Source: CTSoil-043 sp963821235
Lineage (GTDB): Bacteria; Chloroflexota; Limnocylindria; Limnocylindrales; CSP1-4
DNA: 64,000 bases
Direction of reading: 5' to 3'
Assembly (NCBI GenBank): GCA_963821235.1
Contig: CAWGCS010000001.1
Coordinates: forward strand, 1,674,001 to 1,738,000
Shown: piece after piece, positions 8,653 through 22,045 of the stretch
Position numbering within the stretch: position 1 is the stretch's first letter
How the letters are laid out: every line of letters starts with the position of its first letter
Notes under the pieces: model-generated
Told to the model about the DNA's origin: nothing
Databases searched by the model: none
The model's input: only the letters and a program-made list of their open reading frames with translations
Position numbers and translations under genes: made by a program

Positions 8653-10080
8653 ATGCGGCTCTGGGGCGGACGCTTCGAAGGCTCGACGAACGCACGCGTG
8701 GCCGACTACACGCGCTCGATCGACGTCGACCGGGCGCTGGCGCTCGACGACCTCGCCGGCTCCGTCGCCCACGTGCGCGGGCTCGGGCGGGCGGGGCTGC
8801 TCGACCCCGACGAGGTGGCGGTCCTGGTTGCCGGCCTCGACGCCCTGCGGGCCGAGGTGGTCGCCGGCACCCTGGCCTGGGACCCGGCCCTCGAGGACGT
8901 CCACATGAACCTCGAGGAGGCGCTGGCGGCGCGGATCGGCCCGCTGGCCGGCAAGCTCCACACCGGCCGCTCGCGCAACGACCAGGTCGCCACCGACCTG
9001 CGCCTCTGGGCTCGCCGCGCCGTCGACGCCCTCGACGCGGCGGTCCTGGGGATGGAGCGCGCCCTCGTCGACCTCGCCGAGCGGGAGGGCGACGCAGTGC
9101 TGCCCGGCACGACCCACATCCAGCCGGCGCAGCCCGTCCTCCTCGCCCATCACCTTCTGGCCTACGTTGAGATGCTGGAGCGGGATCGTGGCCGCCTCGC
9201 GGACTGCCGGCGGCGCTCCAACGTGAGCCCGCTCGGCTCGGCAGCCCTCGCCGGGGCCGGCTTCCCGCTCGATCGGGAGGCGACGGCGCGCGAGCTCGGC
9301 TTCGACGGGGTCACCGCCAACTCCCTCGACGCCGTCTCCGACCGCGACTTCGCGGCGGAGCTCCTCTTCGACGTCGCCCTGGCCATGGTCCACCTCTCGC
9401 GCCTGGCCGAGGAGGTCACCTGGTGGTCGAACCCGCGGTTCGGGTTCGTCCGCGTCGCCGACGCCTTCTCCACTGGCTCGTCGATGATGCCGAACAAGAA
9501 GAACCCCGACCCGGCGGAGCTCGTGCGGGGGCGGGCGTCCCGGGTCGTCGGGTCGCTGGCCGGGTTCCTGGCCCTCCTCAAGGGGCTTCCGCTGGCCTAC
9601 CAGCGCGACCTCCAGGAGGACAAGCCGCCGCTCTTCGAGGCCTGCGCCACGCTGGAGGCGTCGCTCGACGTCATGGCCGGCCTGGTGGCGACCCTGGCCG
9701 TCGACCGGACGGCCATGCGACGGGCGGCCGAGGAGGGCTTCATCACGGCCACCGCGGTGGCCGACGCGCTGGTCCGCCGCGGCGTCCCGTTCCGCGCCGC
9801 CCACCACGTCGTGGGGCGGCTGGTGGCGGAGGCGGAACGGACCGGCCAGGCCCTGGCGACCTTGCCCGACGCCACGATCGCGGCCGCCCTGGCAGAGGCG
9901 CGCGACACGACGGCGCTCGGCCTGGCAGCCGACGAAACGCTGCCGGGGGGGCTGCGGGCGGCGGCGACGATCGAGGCGGCGCTGGCCTCGTGCGACGTGG
10001 TCGGGGGCACGGCGCCCGGCCGGGTGGCCGCGGCGCTGGCGGTGGCCCGTGCGCGGCTGGGAGCGGGCGGGGGCAGCTAG
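8653..10080 (+). CDS. argH: Argininosuccinate lyase
   Basis: 475 residues. It splits argininosuccinate into arginine and fumarate, the last step of arginine synthesis. The N-terminus LWGGRFEGSTNARV, the segment GKLHTGRSRNDQVATDLRLW and the fumarase/aspartase superfamily signature GSSMMPNKKNPD (mobile loop with catalytic Ser) are all present, and the length fits the family. The ATG at 8653 has GGAGG 8 nt upstream. The gene stands alone on the plus strand, 12 kb from the argC-J-B-R-G operon, and has no ARG-box-like palindrome in front. Its TAG stop shares the palindrome CTAG with the stop codon of the convergent lactate dehydrogenase gene. Confidence 0.97.
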   Translation: MRLWGGRFEGSTNARVADYTRSIDVDRALALDDLAGSVAHVRGLGRAGLLDPDEVAVLVAGLDALRAEVVAGTLAWDPALEDVHMNLEEALAARIGPLAGKLHTGRSRNDQVATDLRLWARRAVDALDAAVLGMERALVDLAEREGDAVLPGTTHIQPAQPVLLAHHLLAYVEMLERDRGRLADCRRRSNVSPLGSAALAGAGFPLDREATARELGFDGVTANSLDAVSDRDFAAELLFDVALAMVHLSRLAEEVTWWSNPRFGFVRVADAFSTGSSMMPNKKNPDPAELVRGRASRVVGSLAGFLALLKGLPLAYQRDLQEDKPPLFEACATLEASLDVMAGLVATLAVDRTAMRRAAEEGFITATAVADALVRRGVPFRAAHHVVGRLVAEAERTGQALATLPDATIAAALAEARDTTALGLAADETLPGGLRAAATIEAALASCDVVGGTAPGRVAAALAVARARLGAGGGS

Positions 10081-11090
10081 CGGGCCGGTCCGGCGCCGAG
10101 GTCCAGGCCGGCGATCGTGGCCTTGAGCGTGTCCGCCGACCGGCCGAGCCCCGATGCCTCCTCCGCCGAGAGGGCCAGGCGGAGGGTCCGCTCCACGCCG
10201 CCGCGACCGACGACGGCCGGCACTGACAGGTAGACGTCGTCGATGCCGTAGTAGTCGCTGATCAGGGAGCTGACCGAGAGGACGGTCGACTGGTCGCGGA
10301 GGATCGCCTCGACCATCCGCATGAGGCCGGCCGCCACCGCGTAGTAGGTGGCTCCCTTGCGCTCGATGATCTGGTAGGCCGCGTCGCGGGTCGCCTCGAA
10401 GATCCCGCGCAGGCTGGCCGGGTCGTGGCCCAGGCCGTTGGCCGTGGCGAAGTCGGCGAGCGGCATCCCGGCGATGTTGGCCAGCGACCAGAGCGGCACC
10501 TCCGTGTCGCCGTGCTCTCCGGCGACGAAGGCGTGGACGGAGCGCGGGTCGACCCCGTAGTGCTCGGCCAGGAGGGCCCGGAAGCGGGCCGTGTCGAGGA
10601 TCGTTCCGGAGCCGATGACCCTGGCCGCGGGCAGCCCTGAGATGCGGTAGGCGAGGTAGGCCAGGACGTCGACCGGGTTGGTGGCGACGATGATGATCCC
10701 GTCGGGGTTCGCCCTGGCGATCGCCGGGATGATCTCCCGGAAGATCGCGGCATTCTTCCTGACGAGCTCGAGGCGGGTCTCGCCGGGCTTCTGGGCGGCG
10801 CCGGCCGAGACGACGGTGATCGCTGCGCCACGGCAGTCCTCGATCGTGCCGGCCCAGATCCGCGTTGTGCGCGCGAAGGGGACGGCGTGGGCCAGGTCCA
10901 TCGCCTCGCCCTCCGCCTTCCGGGCGTTGGCGTCCACGAGGACGATCTCCGCGGCGTGGCCGCCCAGGAGGAGGCTGAAGGCGAAGGTCGAGCCGACGGC
11001 GCCGGTCCCCACGACCGCGACGCGAGTCGGGTGAGGCTCGGCGTCGACGGCTGGCGCGCCCGCGCCGGGGAGGGTCCGGAGATCGCTCAT
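10077..11090 (-). CDS. ldh: L-lactate dehydrogenase
   Basis: 337 residues. It interconverts pyruvate and L-lactate with NAD(H). The Rossmann motif VAVVGTGAVGSTFAF, the NAD-selective LVDAN, the substrate loop GAAQKPGETRLELV and the catalytic-His segment GEHGDTEVPLWS are present. Gln rather than Arg in the loop AQKPGETR is the classical mark of lactate over malate specificity, so I prefer LDH to MDH. The ATG at 11090 follows a CACAAT box with no Shine-Dalgarno. The C-terminus overlaps argH tail to tail by 4 nt. Confidence 0.93.
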   Translation of the reverse strand: MSDLRTLPGAGAPAVDAEPHPTRVAVVGTGAVGSTFAFSLLLGGHAAEIVLVDANARKAEGEAMDLAHAVPFARTTRIWAGTIEDCRGAAITVVSAGAAQKPGETRLELVRKNAAIFREIIPAIARANPDGIIIVATNPVDVLAYLAYRISGLPAARVIGSGTILDTARFRALLAEHYGVDPRSVHAFVAGEHGDTEVPLWSLANIAGMPLADFATANGLGHDPASLRGIFEATRDAAYQIIERKGATYYAVAAGLMRMVEAILRDQSTVLSVSSLISDYYGIDDVYLSVPAVVGRGGVERTLRLALSAEEASGLGRSADTLKATIAGLDLGAGPAR

Positions 11091-11096
11091 GGCGCC

Positions 11097-11102
11097 ATTG
11101 TG
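11097..11102 (-). promoter_or_regulatory. Candidate -10 box (CACAAT) of the ldh promoter
   Basis: Read on the minus strand, CACAAT is followed by 6 nt (GGCGCC) and then the ldh ATG, with no ribosome binding site in between. Confidence 0.3.
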
Positions 11103-11245
11103 ACCCACCTGCCAACCGTCCCGATTCGCAACCCGCACGACACCCAGCCGCCCATCGGCCGTGGGCCGGGCGACGCACTGGCGGCCCTACTGTGCGGCCA
11201 GCGGCTGGGAGAGGGTGCCCGGCGGCGACGAGGGAGGAGCGCACC

Positions 11246-12475
11246 GTGGTGAACACCGGCGACACCGCCTGGATCCTGGTCTCGACCGCGCTGGTCATGC
11301 TCATGACGCCGGGCCTGGCGTTCTTCTATGGCGGCCTCGTCCGCACGAAGAACGTCCTCTCGACGATCATGCACAGCTGGTTCATCCTGGCCCTCGTCAG
11401 CGTCACCTGGGTCGTCTTCGGGTACACGCTCGCCTTCGGCCCCAGCCAGGGCGGCCTCATCGGCGGGCTCGACCACCTCTTCCTCCGCGGCGTGGGCACC
11501 GAGCCCGGGTCGTACGCCACGACGATCCCGTCGCTGCTCTTCGTCGTCTACCAGATGATGTTCGCGATCATCACGCCGGCCCTCATCACGGGGGCCTTCG
11601 CCGAGCGCAAGAGCTTCACCGCCTTCGTTGTCTTCGCCTTCCTCTGGTCGACCCTCGTCTACCTGCCCCTTTGCCACTGGGTCTGGAACGTCGACGGCTG
11701 GCTCTTCAAGCTGGGCGTGCTGGACTTCGCCGGTGGCACGGTGGTCCACATCAGCTCGGGCGTCGCGGCCCTCGTGGCTGCGCTCTACCTGGGCCGCCGG
11801 ATCCGGGCAGAATCGGAGCGCTTCGAGCCCCACAACGTGACCTACGTGGTCCTCGGCGGCGCGCTCCTCTGGTTCGGTTGGTTCGGCTTCAACGGAGGCT
11901 CGGCCTGGGCGGCCAACGGCATCGCCGTCAACGCCTTCCTGGTGACCAACACCGCCGCCGCGATGGCCTCGCTCACCTGGCTCTTCGTCGGCTGGATCCA
12001 CAAGGGCGCCCCGTCGATCGTCGGCGCCGTCTCCGGGGCGGTCGCGGGCCTCGTCGCGATCACGCCGGCGTCGGGCTACGTCGACGTGAGCGGAGCGCTC
12101 GTGATCGGCCTCGCCGCCGGCTCGATCTGCTACGGCGCGATCCTCCTCCGCGAGCGACTCCAGGTCGACGACGCCCTCGACGTCTGGGCGGTCCACGGCG
12201 TCGGCGGGACGCTCGGAGCGCTGCTCACGGGCGTCTTCGCCTCCACGGCAGTCAACCCCGTCGTCAACGGCGGCGGCCTCCTGGAGAGCGGGAACCCCAC
12301 GCTGCTCATCAACCAGCTGATCGCCGTCGTCGCGACGTGGGTCTTCAGCGGCACGATGACGCTCGCGATCCTCAAGGTCGTGGACCTCGCCTTCGGGGTC
12401 CGGGTCCGCGAGGAGGTGGAGCTGGCCGGCCTCGACCGGGCCGTCCACCGGGAGGCGGCCTACAGCCAGGCCTGA
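11246..12475 (+). CDS. amt: Ammonium transporter (Amt/Rh family)
   Basis: 409 residues, about eleven membrane helices. It conducts ammonium/ammonia across the cytoplasmic membrane. The twin pore histidines are His168 (in VVHISSG) and His317 (in AVHGVGGTLGALLTG), matching E. coli AmtB His168/His318. FGWFGFNGGSAWAANG and ITPALITGAFAER are family signatures. Two adjacent GTG codons (11246, 11249) are both reachable from GGGAGGAG at 11232-11239. No glnK gene is next to it; the nearest nitrogen genes are gltB and the arg genes. A hairpin follows. Confidence 0.96.
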   Translation: MVNTGDTAWILVSTALVMLMTPGLAFFYGGLVRTKNVLSTIMHSWFILALVSVTWVVFGYTLAFGPSQGGLIGGLDHLFLRGVGTEPGSYATTIPSLLFVVYQMMFAIITPALITGAFAERKSFTAFVVFAFLWSTLVYLPLCHWVWNVDGWLFKLGVLDFAGGTVVHISSGVAALVAALYLGRRIRAESERFEPHNVTYVVLGGALLWFGWFGFNGGSAWAANGIAVNAFLVTNTAAAMASLTWLFVGWIHKGAPSIVGAVSGAVAGLVAITPASGYVDVSGALVIGLAAGSICYGAILLRERLQVDDALDVWAVHGVGGTLGALLTGVFASTAVNPVVNGGGLLESGNPTLLINQLIAVVATWVFSGTMTLAILKVVDLAFGVRVREEVELAGLDRAVHREAAYSQA

Positions 12476-12499
12476 GTCCCGACCTGGCCCGACGCGCCG

Positions 12500-12536
12500 G
12501 TCCGGCGCCCACGACCTCCGGGTCCGGGCGCCGGAC
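12500..12536. terminator. Hairpin terminator between amt and a response regulator
   Basis: An 11-bp perfect stem (GTCCGGCGCCC at 12500-12510 with GGGCGCCGGAC at 12526-12536) and a 15-nt loop, placed between the convergent amt and response-regulator genes. Confidence 0.6.
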
Positions 12537-12603
12537 GCGCGCCCGGCCGGGCAGCCGGGACCGTCACCGGGGGCTGCCCCCGTCCCAGGCCGCTCGCCCG
12601 GCC

Positions 12604-13317
12604 CTATGCACCGGGCTCGTCCGAGCCCTCCACCCGCAGGGCGTAGCCGCGCGATCGAACGTTCCGCAGGCCGGGGTGGCCCGCCTCGATGAGCTTCGCA
12701 TTCAGACGGGCGAGGTGGGTGCGCAGCGTCTCCACGTCGACGCCGACCGGGTCCGGCCAGGCCGCCCGCACCAGGAGCCGATGGTCGACGACACCGCCCC
12801 GGCGAGCGGCCATCGCGGCCAGCAGGTCGAGCTCGATCGGGGTGAGGGCGACGGTCCGCCCGGCCACGCTGGCGGCGCGCCGCCCAAGGTCGACCCGGAG
12901 CCCGTCGGGGAGGGCCGTGGGGTCGACAGCCCCGCCCCGGCTGCGGCGCACCGCGGAGGCCACGCGGGCCAGCAGCTCCAGTGGCCGGATCGGGCGCCCG
13001 ATCACGTCGACCGCCCCGGCGTCGAGCGCGGCGACCACCACGGCCTCGTCCACGATGTCGGCGAGGACGAGGAGCGGGCTGTCCGTGTAGCCGCCGAGCC
13101 GGGCGACCAGGTCGGCCGGGGCGCCCTCGCCGATCGCCGGGTCGACGATCACCACGTCGGGGCGATCCTCGACGAGGCGGGCGATCGACGCCTCGACCCG
13201 GTAGGCCGTCGCCACCTCGTGGCCGGCCTCTCCGAGGACGCTGGCGACGGCCCCCACGTCGGCAGGCGACGGCGCCGCGACGAGGACGCGGAGGCGGAGC
13301 GGCGGCCGGCTCGTCAT
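12604..13317 (-). CDS. OmpR-like response regulator with degenerate receiver domain
   Basis: 237 residues. Residues 1-120 have the receiver fold, but key residues are altered: the acidic pair after the first strand is replaced by Ala-Ala-Pro (VLVAAPSPADV) and the conserved Lys near the end is Arg (VIGRPIRPLEL). An Asp in VVIVDPAIGEG remains. Residues about 145-235 form a winged-helix DNA-binding domain (LTPIELDLLAAMAA, then LRTHLARLNAKL and a wing RNVRSRGYALRV). I infer a DNA-binding regulator that is unlikely to be switched by normal Asp phosphorylation. No kinase gene is adjacent. The ATG at 13317 has a TACCAT box 8 nt upstream. Confidence 0.82.
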   Translation of the reverse strand: MTSRPPLRLRVLVAAPSPADVGAVASVLGEAGHEVATAYRVEASIARLVEDRPDVVIVDPAIGEGAPADLVARLGGYTDSPLLVLADIVDEAVVVAALDAGAVDVIGRPIRPLELLARVASAVRRSRGGAVDPTALPDGLRVDLGRRAASVAGRTVALTPIELDLLAAMAARRGGVVDHRLLVRAAWPDPVGVDVETLRTHLARLNAKLIEAGHPGLRNVRSRGYALRVEGSDEPGA

Positions 13318-13325
13318 GGCGATCG

Positions 13326-13331
13326 ATGGTA
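13326..13331 (-). promoter_or_regulatory. Candidate -10 box (TACCAT) of a leaderless promoter
   Basis: On the minus strand TACCAT is followed by 8 nt and the ATG at 13317; no Shine-Dalgarno motif is present. Confidence 0.4.
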
Positions 13332-13528
13332 CGGCCGGGGTCGACCTCGCCGGAACAACCGGCCCGGCTCTTGGGCGGGCCTGTGCGGGATCGTCCTCAA
13401 CGGAAACCCTGCCGCCACCCGATCCGCACCCGGCCGTGCCGTTGCGACACTGAAGCGGGCCGGCGGCGCGGGTACGGTCGGACTCCCGCGATGCGGGTGT
13501 GGCCCGGGACCCCATGGAGGCCGCCTCG

Positions 13529-18235
<4,707 letters not shown>

Positions 18236-18363
18236 TCGTCATGAGATTTCGTATCAGTATCTGAGCGTGAATCGTCGCGGTTTCGGGCCGCTCGGCTCTG
18301 TCCGGACGGCGTCGGAGGGCCCACGATCGCGGCGCGTCCTCCCGCCGCAGCCCGAGGCCACCA

Positions 18364-18855
18364 ATGCACACGCTGGCCGACACGATCCACGAGCATCACG
18401 ATCAGCTCTTCCCGCGCGTCGACGATCTCCTCGAGACGGCACGCCTGGTCGGCAGCGCCTCATGCGAGGAGCTTCGACCCCGCGTGCTGGCCCTCCGGTC
18501 GTTCCTGGCCGGCACGCTGCTCCCGCACATGGAAGCGAGCGAGCGCGCGGTCTATCCCCGCCTCGAGATGCTGCTCTCCGACAGCGGCGCACTGGCACCG
18601 CTCCGGCGCGAGCACAAGGAGGTCCGCCTCCTGGCCGACCAGCTCGACCGCCTCTGTGCCGCCCACGGCGATGGACCGTACCGCCGCGGCGAGGCGCTCG
18701 CCCTTCGCCGCCTCCTCTACCGGCTCCACGCCATCGTGCGGGTCCACCTCGAGGAGGAGGAGATGATGAGCGGGCTCCTGGCCCGGGCCGTGGAGCCGGA
18801 CGAGGCCGAGGCGATCGGACGCGACCTGGCCCACGCCGCCGCGATCCCGCTCTGA
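18364..18855 (+). CDS. Hemerythrin-like HHE-domain protein
   Basis: 163 residues, all helical. His and Glu residues sit at the spacing of a hemerythrin four-helix bundle: DTIHEHHDQLFPRVDDL in helix 1, LLPHMEASERAVYPRLE in helix 2, LRREHKEVRLLADQL in helix 3 and RVHLEEEEMM in helix 4. These would bind a non-haem di-iron centre used for oxygen or nitric oxide binding, or iron homeostasis. The protein is cytoplasmic. It lies 128 nt downstream of gltB, and the gap contains the relatively AT-rich stretch GATTTCGTATCAGTATC, a plausible promoter region. Confidence 0.85.
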   Translation: MHTLADTIHEHHDQLFPRVDDLLETARLVGSASCEELRPRVLALRSFLAGTLLPHMEASERAVYPRLEMLLSDSGALAPLRREHKEVRLLADQLDRLCAAHGDGPYRRGEALALRRLLYRLHAIVRVHLEEEEMMSGLLARAVEPDEAEAIGRDLAHAAAIPL

Positions 18856-18955
18856 TCCAACCTCGTCCCAGCCCGCGGCGGCGGGACGACCGCGGCCAGC
18901 GCCACGGGCGGCCCGGCCCTTGACGGCGACGCCCGTCGCGTTGCACGGTCGCCCC

Positions 18956-19903
18956 GTGACCGCCAGTGCGTTCCTCGACGCCATCGCCCGCGGCCGCGTC
19001 GCCGCCGACGGGGCGATGGGCACGGCGCTCATCGCCGCCGGGCTGCCGGCGGGGATGGCACCGGAGCCATGGCTGCTCACCGACGCCGGGGCCGCGGCCG
19101 TCGGAGCCGTCCATGCGGCCCATGTCGCGGCGGGGGCCCGGATCGTCCTCGCCTGCACGTTCGGGTCGAATCCTCTCCGGCTCGCGGGGGGGCCCGCCGC
19201 GGGCCGGACCGGGGACGTCGTCCGGGCGGCCGTCGCGATCGCCCGGGAGGTGGTCGGGGCGGAGGTGGTGGTGGCGGGGTCGATGGGGCCCACCGGCGCC
19301 CTGCTCGCCCCGTACGGCGACCTCGAGCCGGCCGCCGCCCGCGACGCCTTCGCCGCGCAGGCCGCCGCCCTGGCCGCGGCCGGCGTCGACGCCCTCTGGA
19401 TCGAGACGATGGCCGACCTCGCCGAGGCCCGCGCCGCGGTCGAGGGGGCCCGGGAGGCCGCGCCCGGCCTGCCGATCGTGGCCACCCTCACGTTCGAGCG
19501 AGGGCGGACGCTGTTCGGGGATCGGCCGGAGGAGGCCGCGGCTGCGCTCGCGGAGCTCGGCGTGGCGGCCGTGGGGGCCAACTGCGGGGCCGGCTTGGAG
19601 GCGGTGCTGGACGTCGTTCCCGGGCTGGCCGCCGGCGCGCCGGGCGTGCCCGTGGTGGCAAAGGCGAACGCCGGCCGGCCGCTCGTCGCGCCGGACGGCT
19701 CGGTGTCCTACCCGGCGACGATCGCCGACGCGGCGGCGTATGCGCGGCGGGCGCTGGACCTGGGGGCCGCGATCGTCGGTGGCTGCTGCGGCACGAAGGC
19801 GGCCCATGTCGCCGCGATCGCCGGGGAGCTCGCCGGGCGCGGCCGAGACGGGGCCGACGACGGGGCCGGGCCGGCCTACTCTCCAGGCGCCTCGAGGCGG
19901 TAG
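18956..19903 (+). CDS. Homocysteine S-methyltransferase-family protein
   Basis: 315 residues from a GTG at 18956 (a TTG at 18920 is a weaker alternative). The TIM barrel opens with VAADGAMGTAL and carries the three zinc cysteines: one in VGANCGAG and two in the C-terminal GGCCGTK. Family members move a methyl group to homocysteine from S-methylmethionine, betaine or, in MetH, methyltetrahydrofolate; no cobalamin domain is attached. The methyl donor cannot be assigned. The last 28 nt overlap, tail to tail, the response-regulator gene on the other strand. Confidence 0.85.
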   Translation: MTASAFLDAIARGRVAADGAMGTALIAAGLPAGMAPEPWLLTDAGAAAVGAVHAAHVAAGARIVLACTFGSNPLRLAGGPAAGRTGDVVRAAVAIAREVVGAEVVVAGSMGPTGALLAPYGDLEPAAARDAFAAQAAALAAAGVDALWIETMADLAEARAAVEGAREAAPGLPIVATLTFERGRTLFGDRPEEAAAALAELGVAAVGANCGAGLEAVLDVVPGLAAGAPGVPVVAKANAGRPLVAPDGSVSYPATIADAAAYARRALDLGAAIVGGCCGTKAAHVAAIAGELAGRGRDGADDGAGPAYSPGASRR

Positions 19904-20580
19904 CCGACCCCGCGCACGCTCGTCGGCAGCGGCGCACCCGCCTCCTCGAGCTTGGCCCGGAGACGGGCGAGGTGCGGCTTCAGCCACTGCGGATCGGGGT
20001 CCGGGTCGTTCGGCCAGCCGGCCGCGAGGAGCCGGTCGTGGGGGACCACCCGGCCGCGCGCGGCGGCCAGCGAGGCGAGGAGGGCGAACTCGGTGCGGGT
20101 GAGGGCCAGCACGGTGCCCTCGACCGACGCCTCGTAGCGACCCGTGTCGAGGGTGAGCGACCCGACGCGCACGCCGCCTGGTGTCGCGTCGCCGCCCTCC
20201 AGGCGGCGCATCACGGCCCGGATCCGGGCGAGGAGCTCCTGCTTGCCGAAGGGCTTCGTGACGTAGTCGTCGGCGCCGGCGTCGAGCGCCTCGACCTTCG
20301 CCAGCTCGTCGGCCTCGCCTGTCAGCACGATGATCGGTGTGCGGCTGGTCCGCCGGATCTCGCGGCAGACGTCGACGCCGTCGCGGCCGGGCATCGCGAG
20401 GTCGAGAAGGACGAGGTCGGGCGCTTCCTCCTCGAAGCGCCGAATGGCCGTGTCGCCGTCGTACGAGGTGATCACCTGGTGGCCGGCCGTGCCCACGAGG
20501 GCGGTGATCGCCCCGACCATGGCCGGCTCGTCGTCCACCACGAGGATTCGCAGGCCGGCCAGCGCCGGGGGCATCGTCAT
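19876..20580 (-). CDS. OmpR/PhoB-family response regulator
   Basis: 234 residues. A canonical receiver domain (VVDDEPAMVG acidic pair; phospho-acceptor Asp in LVLLDLAMPGRDG; conserved Thr in IVLTGEAD; Lys in DYVTKPFGKQE) is followed by a winged-helix domain (LTRTEFALLASLA; HLARLRAKLEEAG; RGVGYRLEAPGE). It should be phosphorylated by the kinase encoded just upstream, whose stop codon overlaps its start as ATGA. Target genes are unknown. It shares its DNA-binding layout with the degenerate regulator at 12604-13317, including an unusual Leu-Lys/Arg-x-His-Leu-Ala-Arg-Leu recognition region. Confidence 0.93.
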   Translation of the reverse strand: MTMPPALAGLRILVVDDEPAMVGAITALVGTAGHQVITSYDGDTAIRRFEEEAPDLVLLDLAMPGRDGVDVCREIRRTSRTPIIVLTGEADELAKVEALDAGADDYVTKPFGKQELLARIRAVMRRLEGGDATPGGVRVGSLTLDTGRYEASVEGTVLALTRTEFALLASLAAARGRVVPHDRLLAAGWPNDPDPDPQWLKPHLARLRAKLEEAGAPLPTSVRGVGYRLEAPGE

Positions 20581-21962
20581 CGCGCTCGCTCCTCTGCTGG
20601 GTCCGTCAGGGTCTGACCGTTGGCGGGCAGGGCCACGACGAACCGGCTTCCCCCGTACCCGTTTCCCTCGATCCAGACGCGGCCGCCCATCGCCCCCGTC
20701 AGCCGGCGGGCGGCGTAGAGGCCGATCCCGGAGCCGCGGCCCCGCCGGCGCGCCTTCCGGACGAAGGCCTCGAAGACCGTCTCCCACTCCTCGATCGGGA
20801 CGCCAGGGCCGTCGTCGGTCACGTAGACGCGGATCTCGCCCGCCTGGCGCCAGGCCCCGACCGAGACGCCGTGGCCGCGCGGGGCGTACTTCGCCTCGTT
20901 CTCCAGCATGAGCTCCATCACCTGCCGGAAGCGCGGCTCGTCGCCGAGGCCGACGAGGGGAACCTCCGGGTATTCCCAGCGGAGGCTGTGGTTCCGCAGG
21001 AGCGGCCGCAGGACCTCGATCGTCTCGGCGACGGCGACGCCCACGTCGAACGGCGTCCGCGAGAGGGCCGCCAGCCCTTCCCCGTGGACTGAGACGAGGA
21101 TCGAGTCCACCAGCCGGTCGAGCCGGGTGATCTGGTCGATCGCCGCGTTGCGCCAGTCGTCCGCGCTCGCCCGGGCGGGCGCGTCGCTGATGCCCCCGGC
21201 GGCGTCGGCGAGGAGGTCGACGTAGGCGCGGACGACGGAGAGGGGCGTCCGCAGCTCGTGGGTGACGAGCGAGAGCAGCTCGGCGCGGGCCTCGTCGAGG
21301 TGCTGGAGCTGCTCGAGCTGGCGCTCCTGCTCGACCTGCAGGCGGCCCTTCTCGACGATCCCGGCCAGGAGCGCCGCGATCGTGACGAGGAAGTTGACCT
21401 CGCGCGGCGTGAAGCGCCGGGTGGCCACGGTCTGGACGTTGAGGACGCCGACGACGAGGTCGTTCCAGGTGAGCGGCACCGACAGCATGGACGTGAGGCC
21501 GGCCAGGTCGAAGCCGCGGAGGTACTTGAAGCGCGGGTCGAGGCGCACGTCGGGCACCTCGATCGGGCGCAGCGCCGAGGCCGCCGCACCGGTGACCCCC
21601 TCCCCCATGGCGAGACTGACCTTGCCCACGTGCTCCTGGTCGAGCCCGTTCGTCGCGGCGAGGGTGAGCCGGTCGGTCGCATGGTCCAGGAGGTAGAACG
21701 AGCAGACCTCGACGTGGAGGGCCTCGCGGGTCCGGTCCACGAGCGTGCGCATGAGCTCGTCCCAGTCCCGGGCGTGGGTCGCCAGCTGGGCGAACTCGTG
21801 AAGGAGCGAGAGCTCGCGCAGGGTGCGCAGCGTGTCGGTCTCGGGCGTGAGCATCTCGGCCTCGGCCGCCAGCCTCGCGGCGCGGTTCTCGGCGGTGATG
21901 GGCTTGGCCGGCGGGCGGACGACCGCCGAGCGGGGCGTTTGGATGCGACGCGGCTCCGACAT
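20577..21962 (-). CDS. Soluble sensor histidine kinase with GAF domain
   Basis: 461 residues, no membrane segment. Residues about 60-215 form a GAF domain (DRTREALHVEVCSFYLLD; GMG-like GEGVTGAAAS), a coiled coil follows (EQERQLEQLQHLDEARAEL), then HisKA with His235 in SLVTHELRTPLSVV, then the ATPase with N box LMLENEAKYA (Glu replaces the usual second Asn; Asn kept), G1 DDGPGVP and G2 GSGIGLYAARRL. It senses an unknown cytoplasmic ligand and phosphorylates the partner regulator (ATGA overlap). A GACAAT box lies 8 nt before the ATG and no Shine-Dalgarno is seen. It lies 83 nt downstream of argG on the same strand. Confidence 0.92.
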   Translation of the reverse strand: MSEPRRIQTPRSAVVRPPAKPITAENRAARLAAEAEMLTPETDTLRTLRELSLLHEFAQLATHARDWDELMRTLVDRTREALHVEVCSFYLLDHATDRLTLAATNGLDQEHVGKVSLAMGEGVTGAAASALRPIEVPDVRLDPRFKYLRGFDLAGLTSMLSVPLTWNDLVVGVLNVQTVATRRFTPREVNFLVTIAALLAGIVEKGRLQVEQERQLEQLQHLDEARAELLSLVTHELRTPLSVVRAYVDLLADAAGGISDAPARASADDWRNAAIDQITRLDRLVDSILVSVHGEGLAALSRTPFDVGVAVAETIEVLRPLLRNHSLRWEYPEVPLVGLGDEPRFRQVMELMLENEAKYAPRGHGVSVGAWRQAGEIRVYVTDDGPGVPIEEWETVFEAFVRKARRRGRGSGIGLYAARRLTGAMGGRVWIEGNGYGGSRFVVALPANGQTLTDPAEERAR

Positions 21963-21970
21963 CGCCGTCG

Positions 21971-21976
21971 ATTGTC
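21971..21976 (-). promoter_or_regulatory. Candidate -10 box (GACAAT) for the kinase-regulator pair
   Basis: GACAAT is followed by 8 nt and the kinase ATG at 21962, which would give the kinase and regulator a promoter separate from the arginine operon. Confidence 0.3.
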
Positions 21977-22045
21977 GCGCGATCCGGCGCGATGCGTCCG
22001 CGGGAGGGGCCGGGTGCCGCCCCGGGCCGGGGGCGCGAGGCCCGC

